Shown piece by piece: positions 1-5,697 of a DNA stretch of 6,011 nucleotides. A program made the translations under genes and the position numbers. Below the pieces are notes generated by a model. The model had not been told where the DNA came from. It worked only from the letters and a program-made list of their open reading frames with translations, and made no database searches. Position 1 is the first letter of the stretch. Each line of letters starts with the position of its first letter. The DNA is from an uncultured Sphingorhabdus sp. GTDB taxonomy: Bacteria; Pseudomonadota; Alphaproteobacteria; Sphingomonadales; Sphingomonadaceae. The stretch covers positions 1 to 6,011 of the forward strand of contig CALMYW010000433.1 of the NCBI GenBank assembly GCA_937873665.1, in the 5' to 3' direction.

Positions 1-82
1 GGTGCTGCCGCTCGGCGTCCATGTCCTGAAAGGTCGAGGACAAAAAGACACGGATCTCGCGGTTGTGAGGTGTGGAGGACAT
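1..82 (-). CDS. N-terminal fragment of a DUF4062-domain protein (probable STAND/NACHT-type NTPase), cut by the window edge
   Basis: Reading the minus strand from an ATG at 82 gives 27 codons and runs off the window. Residues 9-26 read REIRVFLSSTFQDMDAER, which is the signature opening of DUF4062 (PF13271): a beta strand 'RVFLSSTF' followed by 'DM.AER'. DUF4062 usually sits at the N-terminus of large NTPases with NACHT/AAA, TPR or WD40 regions, as in TEP1-like and bacterial STAND proteins. Only the first part of that domain is visible, so the downstream architecture is unknown. The start is supported by GGTGA five bases upstream of the ATG and by an in-frame TGA just further upstream. A GTG three codons before the ATG is a possible alternative. 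The gene lies 137 nt downstream of the 68-aa small gene on the same strand. The family call is confident; any role in defence or signalling is inference. Confidence 0.82.
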   Translation of the reverse strand, partial: MSSTPHNREIRVFLSSTFQDMDAERQH

Positions 83-171
83 GAGGCTCACCGGTCAAGT
101 AAGTTAGCTGGCCGTCAGAGGGTGCGGTGTGTGGCCCAGGTCCGCCCACCAGCCGTTGGCGGGTATGTGCC

Positions 172-190
172 CCCCCGGCAGAGCCGGGGG
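172..190. other. GC-rich perfect hairpin between the 68-aa gene and the DUF4062 gene
   Basis: CCCCCGGC at 172-179 pairs perfectly with GCCGGGGG at 183-190 around a three-base loop (AGA). It lies about 30 nt past the stop of the minus-strand 68-aa gene. On neither strand is it followed by a T-run, so it is not a classical intrinsic terminator. It could stabilise the 3' end of the small transcript, act as an attenuator in front of the DUF4062 gene, or be a copy of a dispersed palindromic element. A weaker CCGCC/GGCGG pairing lies next to it around 145-166. Confidence 0.5.
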
Positions 191-219
191 ATGAGGCGAT
201 CAGGACCGGTATTGGTACG

Positions 220-426
220 CTAACGCGCCATGACCGTACCGATTTGCCGTCCCTGATCGTTATAGGTGTAGATGACATTGCCACGCTGGACGTTGATGGT
301 GCCCGACGTGTAGCCAGTCAGGCCCCGATCACTGCTGTTGCCGGCGCTGACCGTAAAAATCTGCCGGTTTTTCTCGTCATAGACGTAAACGACGGACCCG
401 CGTTGCACGGCATTACCTATCGCCAT
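220..426 (-). CDS. 68-aa two-repeat beta-rich protein of unknown function
   Basis: The protein consists of two copies of a 20-residue unit. Residues 7-26 (VQRGSVVYVYDEKNRQIFTV) and 46-65 (VQRGNVIYTYNDQGRQIGTV) share 12 of 20 positions and are joined by a Gly/Ser-rich linker that includes GYTSGT. The alternating hydrophobic and aromatic residues suggest two matching beta-hairpins, perhaps an SH3-like or OB-like barrel or a dimerising sheet (inference). There is no signal peptide, transmembrane segment or cysteine, so it is probably cytoplasmic. I chose the ATG at 426 because GAGGTGA ends five bases before it; the GTG at 435 lies inside that ribosome-binding site. It is the first small gene upstream of the DUF4062 gene on the same strand. 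I recognise the repeat style as one seen in uncharacterised small bacterial proteins but cannot assign a function. Confidence 0.78.
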   Translation of the reverse strand: MAIGNAVQRGSVVYVYDEKNRQIFTVSAGNSSDRGLTGYTSGTINVQRGNVIYTYNDQGRQIGTVMAR

Positions 427-431
427 TTTCT

Positions 432-438
432 TCACCTC
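432..438 (-). promoter_or_regulatory. Ribosome-binding site that decides the start of the 68-aa gene
   Basis: On the minus strand, GAGGTGA is followed by a five-base spacer (AGAAA) and the ATG at 426. The upstream in-frame GTG at 435 overlaps this motif, so the shorter 68-residue form is the likely product. Confidence 0.7.
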
Positions 439-507
439 AGATTGGTTGCAATAAGGAAGACAAAAAAAACAGGAAGACTTACTAAAATTACTGAAGGATC
501 TGCCTGG

Positions 508-852
508 CTACTTACACTTGGGAGTGGGACCAATTCCGTCGGCATACAATTTCCCATTCTTTAATTCCAAGGTGTGTTTCTGCATTTCCTCTTCTCCCTC
601 AAAAGAGCACAGGAAGCGCCCAATGAACAGAGTATCGCTGGACTTAATTACTTTTTTCAAATCGCAACCCATTTCATAAGGATTGTATGAGGTTGCATTG
701 ATCTCGGTGGGTAATTCCCCAGTTTCGGCGCAACTATCAGGGGTCCCCCATCTGCCATGGAAAGGCTTTGGTATTGCATCTGAGGCATTTGCAATAGAAT
801 TTATAAAGGCTGTGGATACAAATATTACAGATAACAGGCAAGATTTCGTCAT
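508..852 (-). CDS. Exported 114-aa four-cysteine protein, function unknown
   Basis: Residues 1-23 form a Sec-type signal peptide: a lysine at position 3, a hydrophobic core around 5-20, and a likely cut after ANA at 23. The mature protein is about 91 residues with four cysteines (41, 63, 82, 113), enough for two periplasmic disulfides. The mature N-terminus has PFHGRWGTPDSC, a 'F.G.W....C' motif common in small periplasmic proteins of lipocalin-like or MliC-like beta-barrel type; the rest (TLFIGRFLCSF, KHTLELKNGKLYADG) alternates like beta strands. A beta-barrel fold is therefore inferred, not shown. The start is well supported by GGAGGT five bases before the ATG. The gene lies 48 nt downstream of the LprI-type gene. 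No family name can be given with confidence. Confidence 0.83.
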   Translation of the reverse strand: MTKSCLLSVIFVSTAFINSIANASDAIPKPFHGRWGTPDSCAETGELPTEINATSYNPYEMGCDLKKVIKSSDTLFIGRFLCSFEGEEEMQKHTLELKNGKLYADGIGPTPKCK

Positions 853-893
853 TGGCTACCTCCAAATACGGAATGAATGACTGGATAGTTCAT

Positions 894-917
894 AAAAGAG
901 TCAGGGCTGAAGGCCCT
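894..917 (-). terminator. Weak terminator-like hairpin overlapping the end of the LprI-type gene
   Basis: On the minus strand AGGGC-CTTCA-GCCCT forms a five-base-pair stem that overlaps the TGA stop at 901-903. A short TTTT run follows about five bases later. The stem is short, so it may only attenuate transcription into the 114-aa gene. Confidence 0.25.
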
Positions 918-1308
918 TTAAGGCATCAATATGCTTATTGGTTAATTCAATTATGCAGAAATCATAGTTAACATCGCCTCCTGGAGCTGAGGGACCCGCC
1001 TCCTCAAATCGACACCAATCCTCCCGGTATTTCAACCATGCTTTTTGTGCTTTCGTTAGAGCTTCTTTAAGCTCAGGAGTAAGCGAATTCTTAAGTTTTT
1101 TATACTCGACGTTTAATATAACGTCTTGTCTTTTGACCTCAGCAGCAGCACAAACACCCCATTGTGAATTTTTCATAGCACTCAGGTCAACATTCTCCAT
1201 GCACTTTTCAAAATCCGCGGATGGTTGCGATTCTGCTTGCGCACCCATGCCTAAAAGAATAAAGGGGGTCAGAATTAAGCCCCTAGAAACTAATTTACGC
1301 CATTTCAT
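901..1308 (-). CDS. Exported LprI-family protein (DUF1311, lysozyme-inhibitor-LprI-like domain)
   Basis: The 135-aa product starts with a Sec signal peptide (MKWRK..., hydrophobic core 11-22, likely cut after AQA at 25). Residues about 60-100 carry the hallmark of the LprI/DUF1311 family (PF07007): 'LN..YK.L...L..E.K..L..AQ.AWL.YR..WC.FE', with W91, Y94, R95, W98 and C99 visible. The four cysteines (36, 53, 99, 118) fit the usual two disulfides. The namesake, mycobacterial LprI, is a lysozyme-inhibiting lipoprotein, but most proteobacterial members are uncharacterised periplasmic proteins. This one has an ordinary signal peptide rather than a lipobox. The upstream ribosome-binding site is weak (GAG seven bases before the ATG). 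The gene lies between the 207-aa and 114-aa genes in the same direction. The family call is firm; lysozyme inhibition here is inference. Confidence 0.9.
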   Translation of the reverse strand: MKWRKLVSRGLILTPFILLGMGAQAESQPSADFEKCMENVDLSAMKNSQWGVCAAAEVKRQDVILNVEYKKLKNSLTPELKEALTKAQKAWLKYREDWCRFEEAGPSAPGGDVNYDFCIIELTNKHIDALKGLQP

Positions 1309-1380
1309 TTTGTGTCTCGTTTGTTGAGTGTTTGGACTGTAGAATGCTTGAAAATAGCACTATTTGTTTCGAAAGGTCGG

Positions 1381-1408
1381 AAAAATTGAATGAATGCTTG
1401 GCTCATTC
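1381..1408 (-). terminator. Possible weak intrinsic terminator after the 207-aa gene
   Basis: On the minus strand GAATGA (1408-1403, containing the TGA stop) pairs with TCATTC (1393-1388) across a nine-base loop and is followed directly by AATTTTT. The stem is only six mostly A-T pairs, so readthrough is likely. Confidence 0.32.
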
Positions 1409-2026
1409 TTTAGCAAGATCGTAATAACTTTTCTTGATATTTGCGCAAAAATCCTGATTGCCTAGTGCGTTGTATCTTATTTTTGTGTCCTCCAGAACAT
1501 CTTTGACAAGTCGAGTAATTTCGTTCTCCTCAATTATTTCTTGGCATTTACCTTCAGAATATATAGCTTTCAGTTTTCCTTTGACTCCCCCATCAAACCC
1601 ACACAAATCCTCCAACAGTCCATTATAAACACCAGCACCTAACAAAGTTAAGCATGTGTCATAATTTGGTTCACTCTTTCCTTGCCTGCTATCCTGATTA
1701 ATTTCAGCATGACAAAAATATTCTTTTTTACTAGATTCCTCCCCAATTCCGAAGCAAGTTCTCGGACCTTGCTCAAAAAAGTAACCCGGCTTTCCGTTGA
1801 CTAATGTTTCACTTTCATTCATGGTTATATTTAAGGTTTTACCATTTTCCCAAGTCCATTCTTCTAATCCACCTGCAATATTTGCACATTCAACCACTTT
1901 ACAGTTGGCTTGATCTGCGATCTTGCCATTTTCAAAGCGAAAGCATATTTTTTCTTCTTCACCACACCCTCCAATGGTTGAGGCACTGTAAGCACTCAAC
2001 GCAATAAAGAATATAACTTTTTGCAT
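1403..2026 (-). CDS. Cysteine-rich exported protein, candidate lipoprotein, function unknown
   Basis: The 207-aa product has a short hydrophobic leader ending in STIGGC, so Cys21 lies in an acceptable lipobox (T-I-G-G-C, no charged residues in the six before it). A lipid-anchored envelope protein is therefore likely, though ordinary cleavage is possible. Acidic residues follow Cys21, and the mature part has nine more cysteines (28, 42, 47, 91, 105, 125, 142, 161, 194). Two regions can be seen: an N-terminal one with CFRFENGK..DQ..CKVVEC and EEWTWENGK (residues 28-63), and a C-terminal, mostly helical one (122-207) with DTCLTLL, LCGFDGGVKGKL, IYSEGKC and FC, whose cysteine spacing suggests two disulfides. 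GAGG lies seven bases before the ATG. The gene directly follows the caspase gene, separated by 73 nt. I do not recognise a named family. Confidence 0.82.
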   Translation of the reverse strand: MQKVIFFIALSAYSASTIGGCGEEEKICFRFENGKIADQANCKVVECANIAGGLEEWTWENGKTLNITMNESETLVNGKPGYFFEQGPRTCFGIGEESSKKEYFCHAEINQDSRQGKSEPNYDTCLTLLGAGVYNGLLEDLCGFDGGVKGKLKAIYSEGKCQEIIEENEITRLVKDVLEDTKIRYNALGNQDFCANIKKSYYDLAKE

Positions 2027-2065
2027 TTTCTTGCCTCGATAAAATTAAGCAATAAAATAGATCGC

Positions 2066-2097
2066 CGCTAAAAAATTTGACATGAAAAAATTTAGCG
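2066..2097. repeat. AT-rich inverted repeat with an internal direct repeat, between the caspase gene and the 207-aa gene
   Basis: CGCTAAA (2066-2072) is an inverted copy of TTTAGCG (2091-2097). Between and overlapping them, AAAAAATTT occurs twice (2070-2078 and 2085-2093) as a direct repeat. It begins only three bases after the caspase stop codon. There is no T-run after the stem on either strand, so a terminator role is doubtful. It could be a protein-binding site in front of the 207-aa gene. Confidence 0.35.
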
Positions 2098-2099
2098 AG

Positions 2100-4010
2100 T
2101 TACTGTGTATCATTATATAAGCTAATAGTAACATCTTTTATCTTATCGCTTTTTAATGCGATGCGCAGATGTGCTTTATTTGAAGCCGTCTTGTATCGGT
2201 CACTGAGATACAAATCAAGTTTATTTATAGATATTTCTCCGGATTTTGTGTAATCCGCTCTTCCGGTCAGTCCATCAATTAGCGCTTTTGTAAAATTCCG
2301 ACTCATTAGCTGGCTAGACCCAATTGCCCCCTGATTAACTGCTACGTTCTGAAAAACTACAATTTCCCCGCCGCTAGTTACGAATTCATTAAAAACATTC
2401 ATCATTCCGGTCGTGGATGCTGGGTTTCTGGCAGGCGCCTGCTTTGGAAAGTCAAAAAATACTAGTTTCTTTCCAGAAAAAGGGATTATTGTATTATAAA
2501 TCTCGAAGCTGGGCATCGCAGTACGTCTCATACGCTCTGGGTTGGTATCTTTTGCTAAGAAATAAATTTCACCATCTGGATCTTGCGCATAGCGTCCAGA
2601 AAAATAAAAAAGCAAAGTATCATTAACGTTAGTGGTTAATTTTGAGCTTAGCCAGTCAAGTCCATCCAGGAACGCTTCATTATTGGGATTATTCAACGTT
2701 TTAATATGAATGGATTTGTACAAACCCTTTGATTGATTTCCTATTGCTTGACTGAATTCCGTTGCGTTATCAGAGGCAGAATCTAAATCAAGATTGTTAT
2801 CATCAAAATCAGCCACCCCAATTATTAGAGCGTAAAGATTTCCATTTTGCTTGTTCGTTTTATCAAATCGCGGGTCAGTATAACTAAATTCCGATTCTCC
2901 GGGATTTTCGAGTTTGTCTATAGCAATACTTTTTGCCAGGGCGACTTGCAATGAATTCCACTGATCAGGAATGATCTCAATCGACTTATGTATTGCAAGA
3001 TATCCTGGTGCAGATATTTCAACCTCTGCTGGACCTGCTGGTAATCCCTCATTGTAATTTAATGGTTGATCGCTATTTACATGCCCGATTATTTTTCCAT
3101 TGAGCTTTACTTCGGCATTGTTAACATTTGCCCTTATCTGAAGATATCCTACTGGAGATTGCGGAGGCGGAGGAGGTAGAGGAATGGTTCCGCTACCATG
3201 TGCGAGAGGATCACCGGTCTGATTCTGCTCCCTTGGGGGTTTGAGATAGAACTTACCGAATATTACGCCTTCCATCCATGGCATTTGTTTTTTGTTACTC
3301 GCGAGGAAGACATCGTTGGCAGTTTGTTTAAATACATCTTCAATTTGGATATTCGACATATCCATAGCTTTTAAAAGCTGCTGAGTAAATAAACCATTGC
3401 GTCCTCGCGGATTATCGCTTGCGGTATCTCCCGGTTTGGTTGCATAGAGAATTAGAGTTCCTTTGCTAGCAATATTCACGCGAGCCAATCCTTTCTGACC
3501 GAGACTCTTCTGGTCTGATTCTCTGAATGGATTATCACGGCAGGCATCAAGTATGATTAGATTCATGGCGTTGTCATTGCGACCATTCATGCCTACAAGT
3601 AGTTGATCCACGGGAACTGCTTCATTCGGGACATCCAGAGCATCTTCAATTTCAGAATCGATCGGGATTAAGTAATTTACACCATCAATTTGCAAGCCGT
3701 GACCGGAATAATAAAATAGTGCAATGCTATCACTGCTTTTTATCTCACGAAGAAATTCATTAATTGCGCGTGCCAGGTCCTTCCTTGAAAGATCAACATG
3801 CTCTTTTACTGAAAATCCAAGGCTTCTTAGCTTGCCTGCAATGTCCCTGGCATCATTAATTGTATTGGAGAGCGGTGACTTCGGGTATGAGGCGTTCCCA
3901 ATGACCAAGGCAAATCGTTCCTGAGATAACACTTGAGATGCGTACAAGTATATAGCCAACCTTAAAGCTAGCTTTAGGGCGGAATGAATTTTATTTTTGA
4001 ATGTTAGCAT
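2100..4010 (-). CDS. Exported caspase-family protein: active C14 domain, PEGA domain, degenerate second caspase domain
   Basis: The 636-aa product has an N-terminal export signal (hydrophobic 12-28, likely cut near Q30). Residues 31-257 are a peptidase C14 (PF00656) domain: RFALVIGNASY, NDA.D...L..LGF, FYYSGHG with catalytic His104, YLIPID, and LDACRDNPF with catalytic Cys157, followed by the TKPGD, NGLFTQ.LL and QMPW motifs usual for proteobacterial caspase homologues. A polyproline linker (275-286) leads to a PEGA domain (about 287-358; PF08308), with V.LNGK..G and LPAG...VEISAPGY. Residues 391-619 repeat the caspase fold (LYALIIGVADF, SDNATEF, LLFYFSGRY, LVFFDFPKQ, FTKALIDGL, GEISINKLDLYLS), but Arg473 replaces the His and Pro522 the Cys, so this half is dead as a protease. 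Caspase homologues of this group generally cleave after Arg/Lys; substrate here is unknown. No Shine-Dalgarno motif precedes the ATG, and no downstream Met keeps the leader. Confidence 0.93.
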   Translation of the reverse strand: MLTFKNKIHSALKLALRLAIYLYASQVLSQERFALVIGNASYPKSPLSNTINDARDIAGKLRSLGFSVKEHVDLSRKDLARAINEFLREIKSSDSIALFYYSGHGLQIDGVNYLIPIDSEIEDALDVPNEAVPVDQLLVGMNGRNDNAMNLIILDACRDNPFRESDQKSLGQKGLARVNIASKGTLILYATKPGDTASDNPRGRNGLFTQQLLKAMDMSNIQIEDVFKQTANDVFLASNKKQMPWMEGVIFGKFYLKPPREQNQTGDPLAHGSGTIPLPPPPPQSPVGYLQIRANVNNAEVKLNGKIIGHVNSDQPLNYNEGLPAGPAEVEISAPGYLAIHKSIEIIPDQWNSLQVALAKSIAIDKLENPGESEFSYTDPRFDKTNKQNGNLYALIIGVADFDDNNLDLDSASDNATEFSQAIGNQSKGLYKSIHIKTLNNPNNEAFLDGLDWLSSKLTTNVNDTLLFYFSGRYAQDPDGEIYFLAKDTNPERMRRTAMPSFEIYNTIIPFSGKKLVFFDFPKQAPARNPASTTGMMNVFNEFVTSGGEIVVFQNVAVNQGAIGSSQLMSRNFTKALIDGLTGRADYTKSGEISINKLDLYLSDRYKTASNKAHLRIALKSDKIKDVTISLYNDTQ

Positions 4011-4132
4011 TGTATATCGGACTTAGTTTTGACTCACATCCTGGCTAAATCGTTGATTTGCTGAGTGTAGGGGTTTGTGCTTGACCCTAGACCCTATCAT
4101 TTTTACGAATTCTTTTTGATTTTTTTTACTGG

Positions 4133-4516
4133 TTATTTGTTATCTGTTACATCTTTAATATATTGACCCATTAGTGCACAGGTAGACCCTTCTTCCGATT
4201 CAGGTGTGATGCAGGTGTCTGTGACTTCGGCGCTTTCATTTTTGAATTCAATTTCTGTAGTACATGAGCGATTTCTGAGTTTCCAGTTGAAAACGAGGCG
4301 GTTATCCTTCAATCGAATTTCTTTGTTGTTGATATGCGTCTCACCACCACAGCTTCCAGAACCAACCCCAAGCCAAACCAGGTAGTGGTTTGGAAGAGAG
4401 CCGTTGTCAACTCTAAGAAATCCATTGAATTCACCTTGGTACTCACCCGCTATTGTCGCTGATAAGACGGGTTGGCTAATAAGAACTGCAAATACGCCAA
4501 TTACTTTTTTTATCAT
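4133..4516 (-). CDS. Exported 127-aa four-cysteine protein, function unknown
   Basis: A Sec signal peptide is clear: MIKK, hydrophobic core about 5-17, and a likely cut after VLSA at residue 20. The mature part begins TIAGEYQGEFNGFLRV, a glycine/aromatic beta-strand pattern similar in style to small beta-barrel envelope proteins, and continues with LVWLGVGSGSCGGE, FNWKLRNRSCTTEIEF, VTDTCITPE and STCALMGQY. Its four cysteines would allow two disulfides. I chose the ATG at 4516, with AAGGA seven bases upstream; a TTG at 4534 is in frame but lies at the ribosome-binding site. This is the first gene of the minus-strand series and lies 122 nt upstream of the caspase gene, with no convincing terminator between them, so the two may be cotranscribed. 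No family recognised. Confidence 0.8.
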   Translation of the reverse strand: MIKKVIGVFAVLISQPVLSATIAGEYQGEFNGFLRVDNGSLPNHYLVWLGVGSGSCGGETHINNKEIRLKDNRLVFNWKLRNRSCTTEIEFKNESAEVTDTCITPESEEGSTCALMGQYIKDVTDNK

Positions 4517-4523
4517 GTCTATT

Positions 4524-4532
4524 TCCTTCTCC
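4524..4532 (-). promoter_or_regulatory. Ribosome-binding site that decides the start of the 127-aa gene
   Basis: GGAGAAGGA on the minus strand ends seven bases before the ATG at 4516. The possible upstream TTG start overlaps this motif, so the shorter form is preferred. Confidence 0.65.
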
Positions 4533-4559
4533 AATTATTGATGTCGGGCTCTGATGGAA

Positions 4560-4989
4560 CATCTGCCAGACCTTTACACTATGATTATGTGTCCCACATC
4601 TAGCCGTCGGAGTGTCGCCGTGCTCAAGATGTGAAACGGGAATTCCCAGTCCCCCTTTTGTCTTGCACTCGGCGTCAATCGATATACCTTGGTTCGCCTC
4701 ACTCCGTGCCAAGGGCTTCATCACGACGTGCCCCTACGAAGGGGTTCGGGCTTGTCCTCGGCATGGCGTCGAATGTGGCTTGACGGCGTGTCGGATGGGC
4801 TAGCATCTGGCCTCTTCGATTCAGGGACGGTGCCCGTGCGTCACGCCGGCCAGATGACCGACCCAGCCCACAGGGGACTATCTCTTTCACTTCGCTCTCC
4901 ATGTCCGGCAGCGTTGGTCAAGGTAACTGACTTAAACACAGTAGATTTGTGTACGGTTGTACCAGCCTTCCCCCATCAGTTCTACACAC
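4560..4989 (-). other. Highly structured GC-rich non-coding stretch, possible 5' fragment of a group II intron
   Basis: No credible protein gene is present; the short open frames are out of phase and lack recognisable sequence. The DNA is rich in nested pairings: GGGCT (4797-4801) with AGCCC (4865-4869) enclosing TCTGGCC (4806-4812) with GGCCAGA (4848-4854), which itself encloses the smaller hairpins GGGACGGTGCCC and CGTGCGTCACG. Further pairings are CCTTGG (4687-4692) with CCAAGG (4709-4714), and CCCCT/AGGGG at 4731-4744. On the minus strand a GTGTG at 4989-4985 fits the GUGYG 5' end of group II introns, and ATGCCGAGGACAAG (4764-4751) resembles a conserved domain I segment (GATGCCGAGAA in Ll.LtrB, from memory). 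No reverse transcriptase or domain V follows, so it would be a truncated remnant. Alternatives are another structured RNA or a MITE-like element. Confidence 0.35.
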
Positions 4990-5250
4990 GAATTCCGTCA
5001 AGATCCGTCCAATTCCGACAATTGCACTTAAAATATTAATGGGCCAATAAGAAAATTCTATGGGGCGGTATACAAATACGGAATATTGTAATCCAAACCT
5101 CTATAAATGTATAGGGAAACATTTCTAAGTAACTGATAAAAAAGTTTTCTTCTTCAGGTGTTCTTACAGCAGCAAGCTGTTCATACCTCTTGGATCACAA
5201 CCTCTTAGTTATGCCACCGTGATGTCTGTGGTGAACTGCCCTCCTGCGCC
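4990..5250. other. AT-rich spacer with no gene seen
   Basis: This stretch has no supported coding region on either strand. It contains a small hairpin (CTATA at 5101-5105 with TATAG at 5110-5114) and A/T-rich tracts, but no promoter with good spacing that would drive a visible gene. Confidence 0.5.
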
Positions 5251-5509
5251 CTGCTGCTATTCGGCCACAAGTTCCCGACCTGACGCCCCGCCCCGGCGAC
5301 CTGGTATAGGCCGAGCTCGACGGCCAGACCCTGCTGCGGGAGCTGCGCCGCCAGGGCGCCAACTAATGGCTAGGCGCCCATCACCCCGATTTCCCCCCGA
5401 TGCACCTCCACGAGGGCCAGGAATTGCGCATCGCGGCGTGGTCACCGCTATGGTGCGCAACCTCTATCCGCCAGCCAGGCAGGACTCCTTCATGGCCTGG
5501 TGGCGCTGA
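5251..5509 (+). pseudogene. Decayed C-terminal half of a UmuD/LexA-type S24 peptidase
   Basis: Translating 5277-5432 and then shifting frame gives a recognisable S24 C-terminus: LTPRPGDLV-stop-AELDGQTLLRELRRQGAN, then stop-WLGAHHPDFPPMHLHEGQELRI, and after a frameshift RGVVTAMVRNL. This matches the UmuD/LexA pattern 'GD.V.A.LDGE.TVK.L......L....P.Y.PI....ELRI.GVVT.V.R'. Damage is plain: in-frame TAG at 5307-5309, TAA at 5364-5366, a one-base deletion near 5432 and probably another shift before 5277, where CTGCTGCTATTC could be the remains of the preceding 'LLLV' strand. The catalytic lysine expected in the LDGxxTVK strand appears as Arg, and the Ser-containing half is missing. It is the only plus-strand coding relic, and its GC-rich sequence differs from the AT-rich block to its left. 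A functional UmuD autoprotease from here is not possible. Confidence 0.6.
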
Positions 5510-5697
5510 TCCCACTGCTCATCCCCAGTTACCATGAAAAGGGCCACAATGACCTACCCTCCTGCCCATCCCTCGCCGGCCAAAGTTGAACAGGTCTTCA
5601 TCAAGTACCCGTGCAAGTCAACCACCAAACTTTTTTAGATTTGTAGCCCGGGTGTAGCCCCAAGACCTCTATCCCCAAAACCACACCACCAGACACG
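5510..5697. other. Spacer between the S24 relic and the tRNA terminator, no gene seen
   Basis: No open frame with recognisable sequence is found. The position just after a umuD-like relic is where umuC would be expected, but no UmuC motif (such as the DCNNFY/SCER opening) can be read in any frame. A short GTAGCCC repeat flanking CCCGGG lies near 5643-5660. Confidence 0.4.

Noticed and set aside
2..223. 73-aa plus-strand open frame at the left edge
   Set aside because: It is the antisense shadow of the DUF4062 start and the GC-rich hairpin region.
127..564. 145-aa plus-strand open frame
   Set aside because: It lies antisense to the 68-aa gene, which has a good ribosome-binding site and an internal repeat, and its own translation shows no recognisable domain.
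1352..1365. Palindrome AAATAG-CA-CTATTT upstream of the LprI-type gene as an operator
   Set aside because: It is short and AT-rich, with no second copy and no nearby regulator gene.
4689..5039. Open frames on both strands in the GC-rich stretch (116 aa plus strand; 67 and 82 aa minus strand)
   Set aside because: They overlap each other in different frames across strongly self-complementary DNA and have no domain, export signal or good ribosome-binding site.
863..5084. Exact 12-bp direct repeat CAAATACGGAAT at 863-874 and 5073-5084, considered as possible element ends
   Set aside because: About one 12-bp match is expected by chance in a 6-kb window, the match does not extend, and the first copy lies beside the ribosome-binding site of the 114-aa gene.
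5510..5640. umuC remnant following the S24 relic
   Set aside because: Position made it plausible, but no UmuC motif could be read in any frame.
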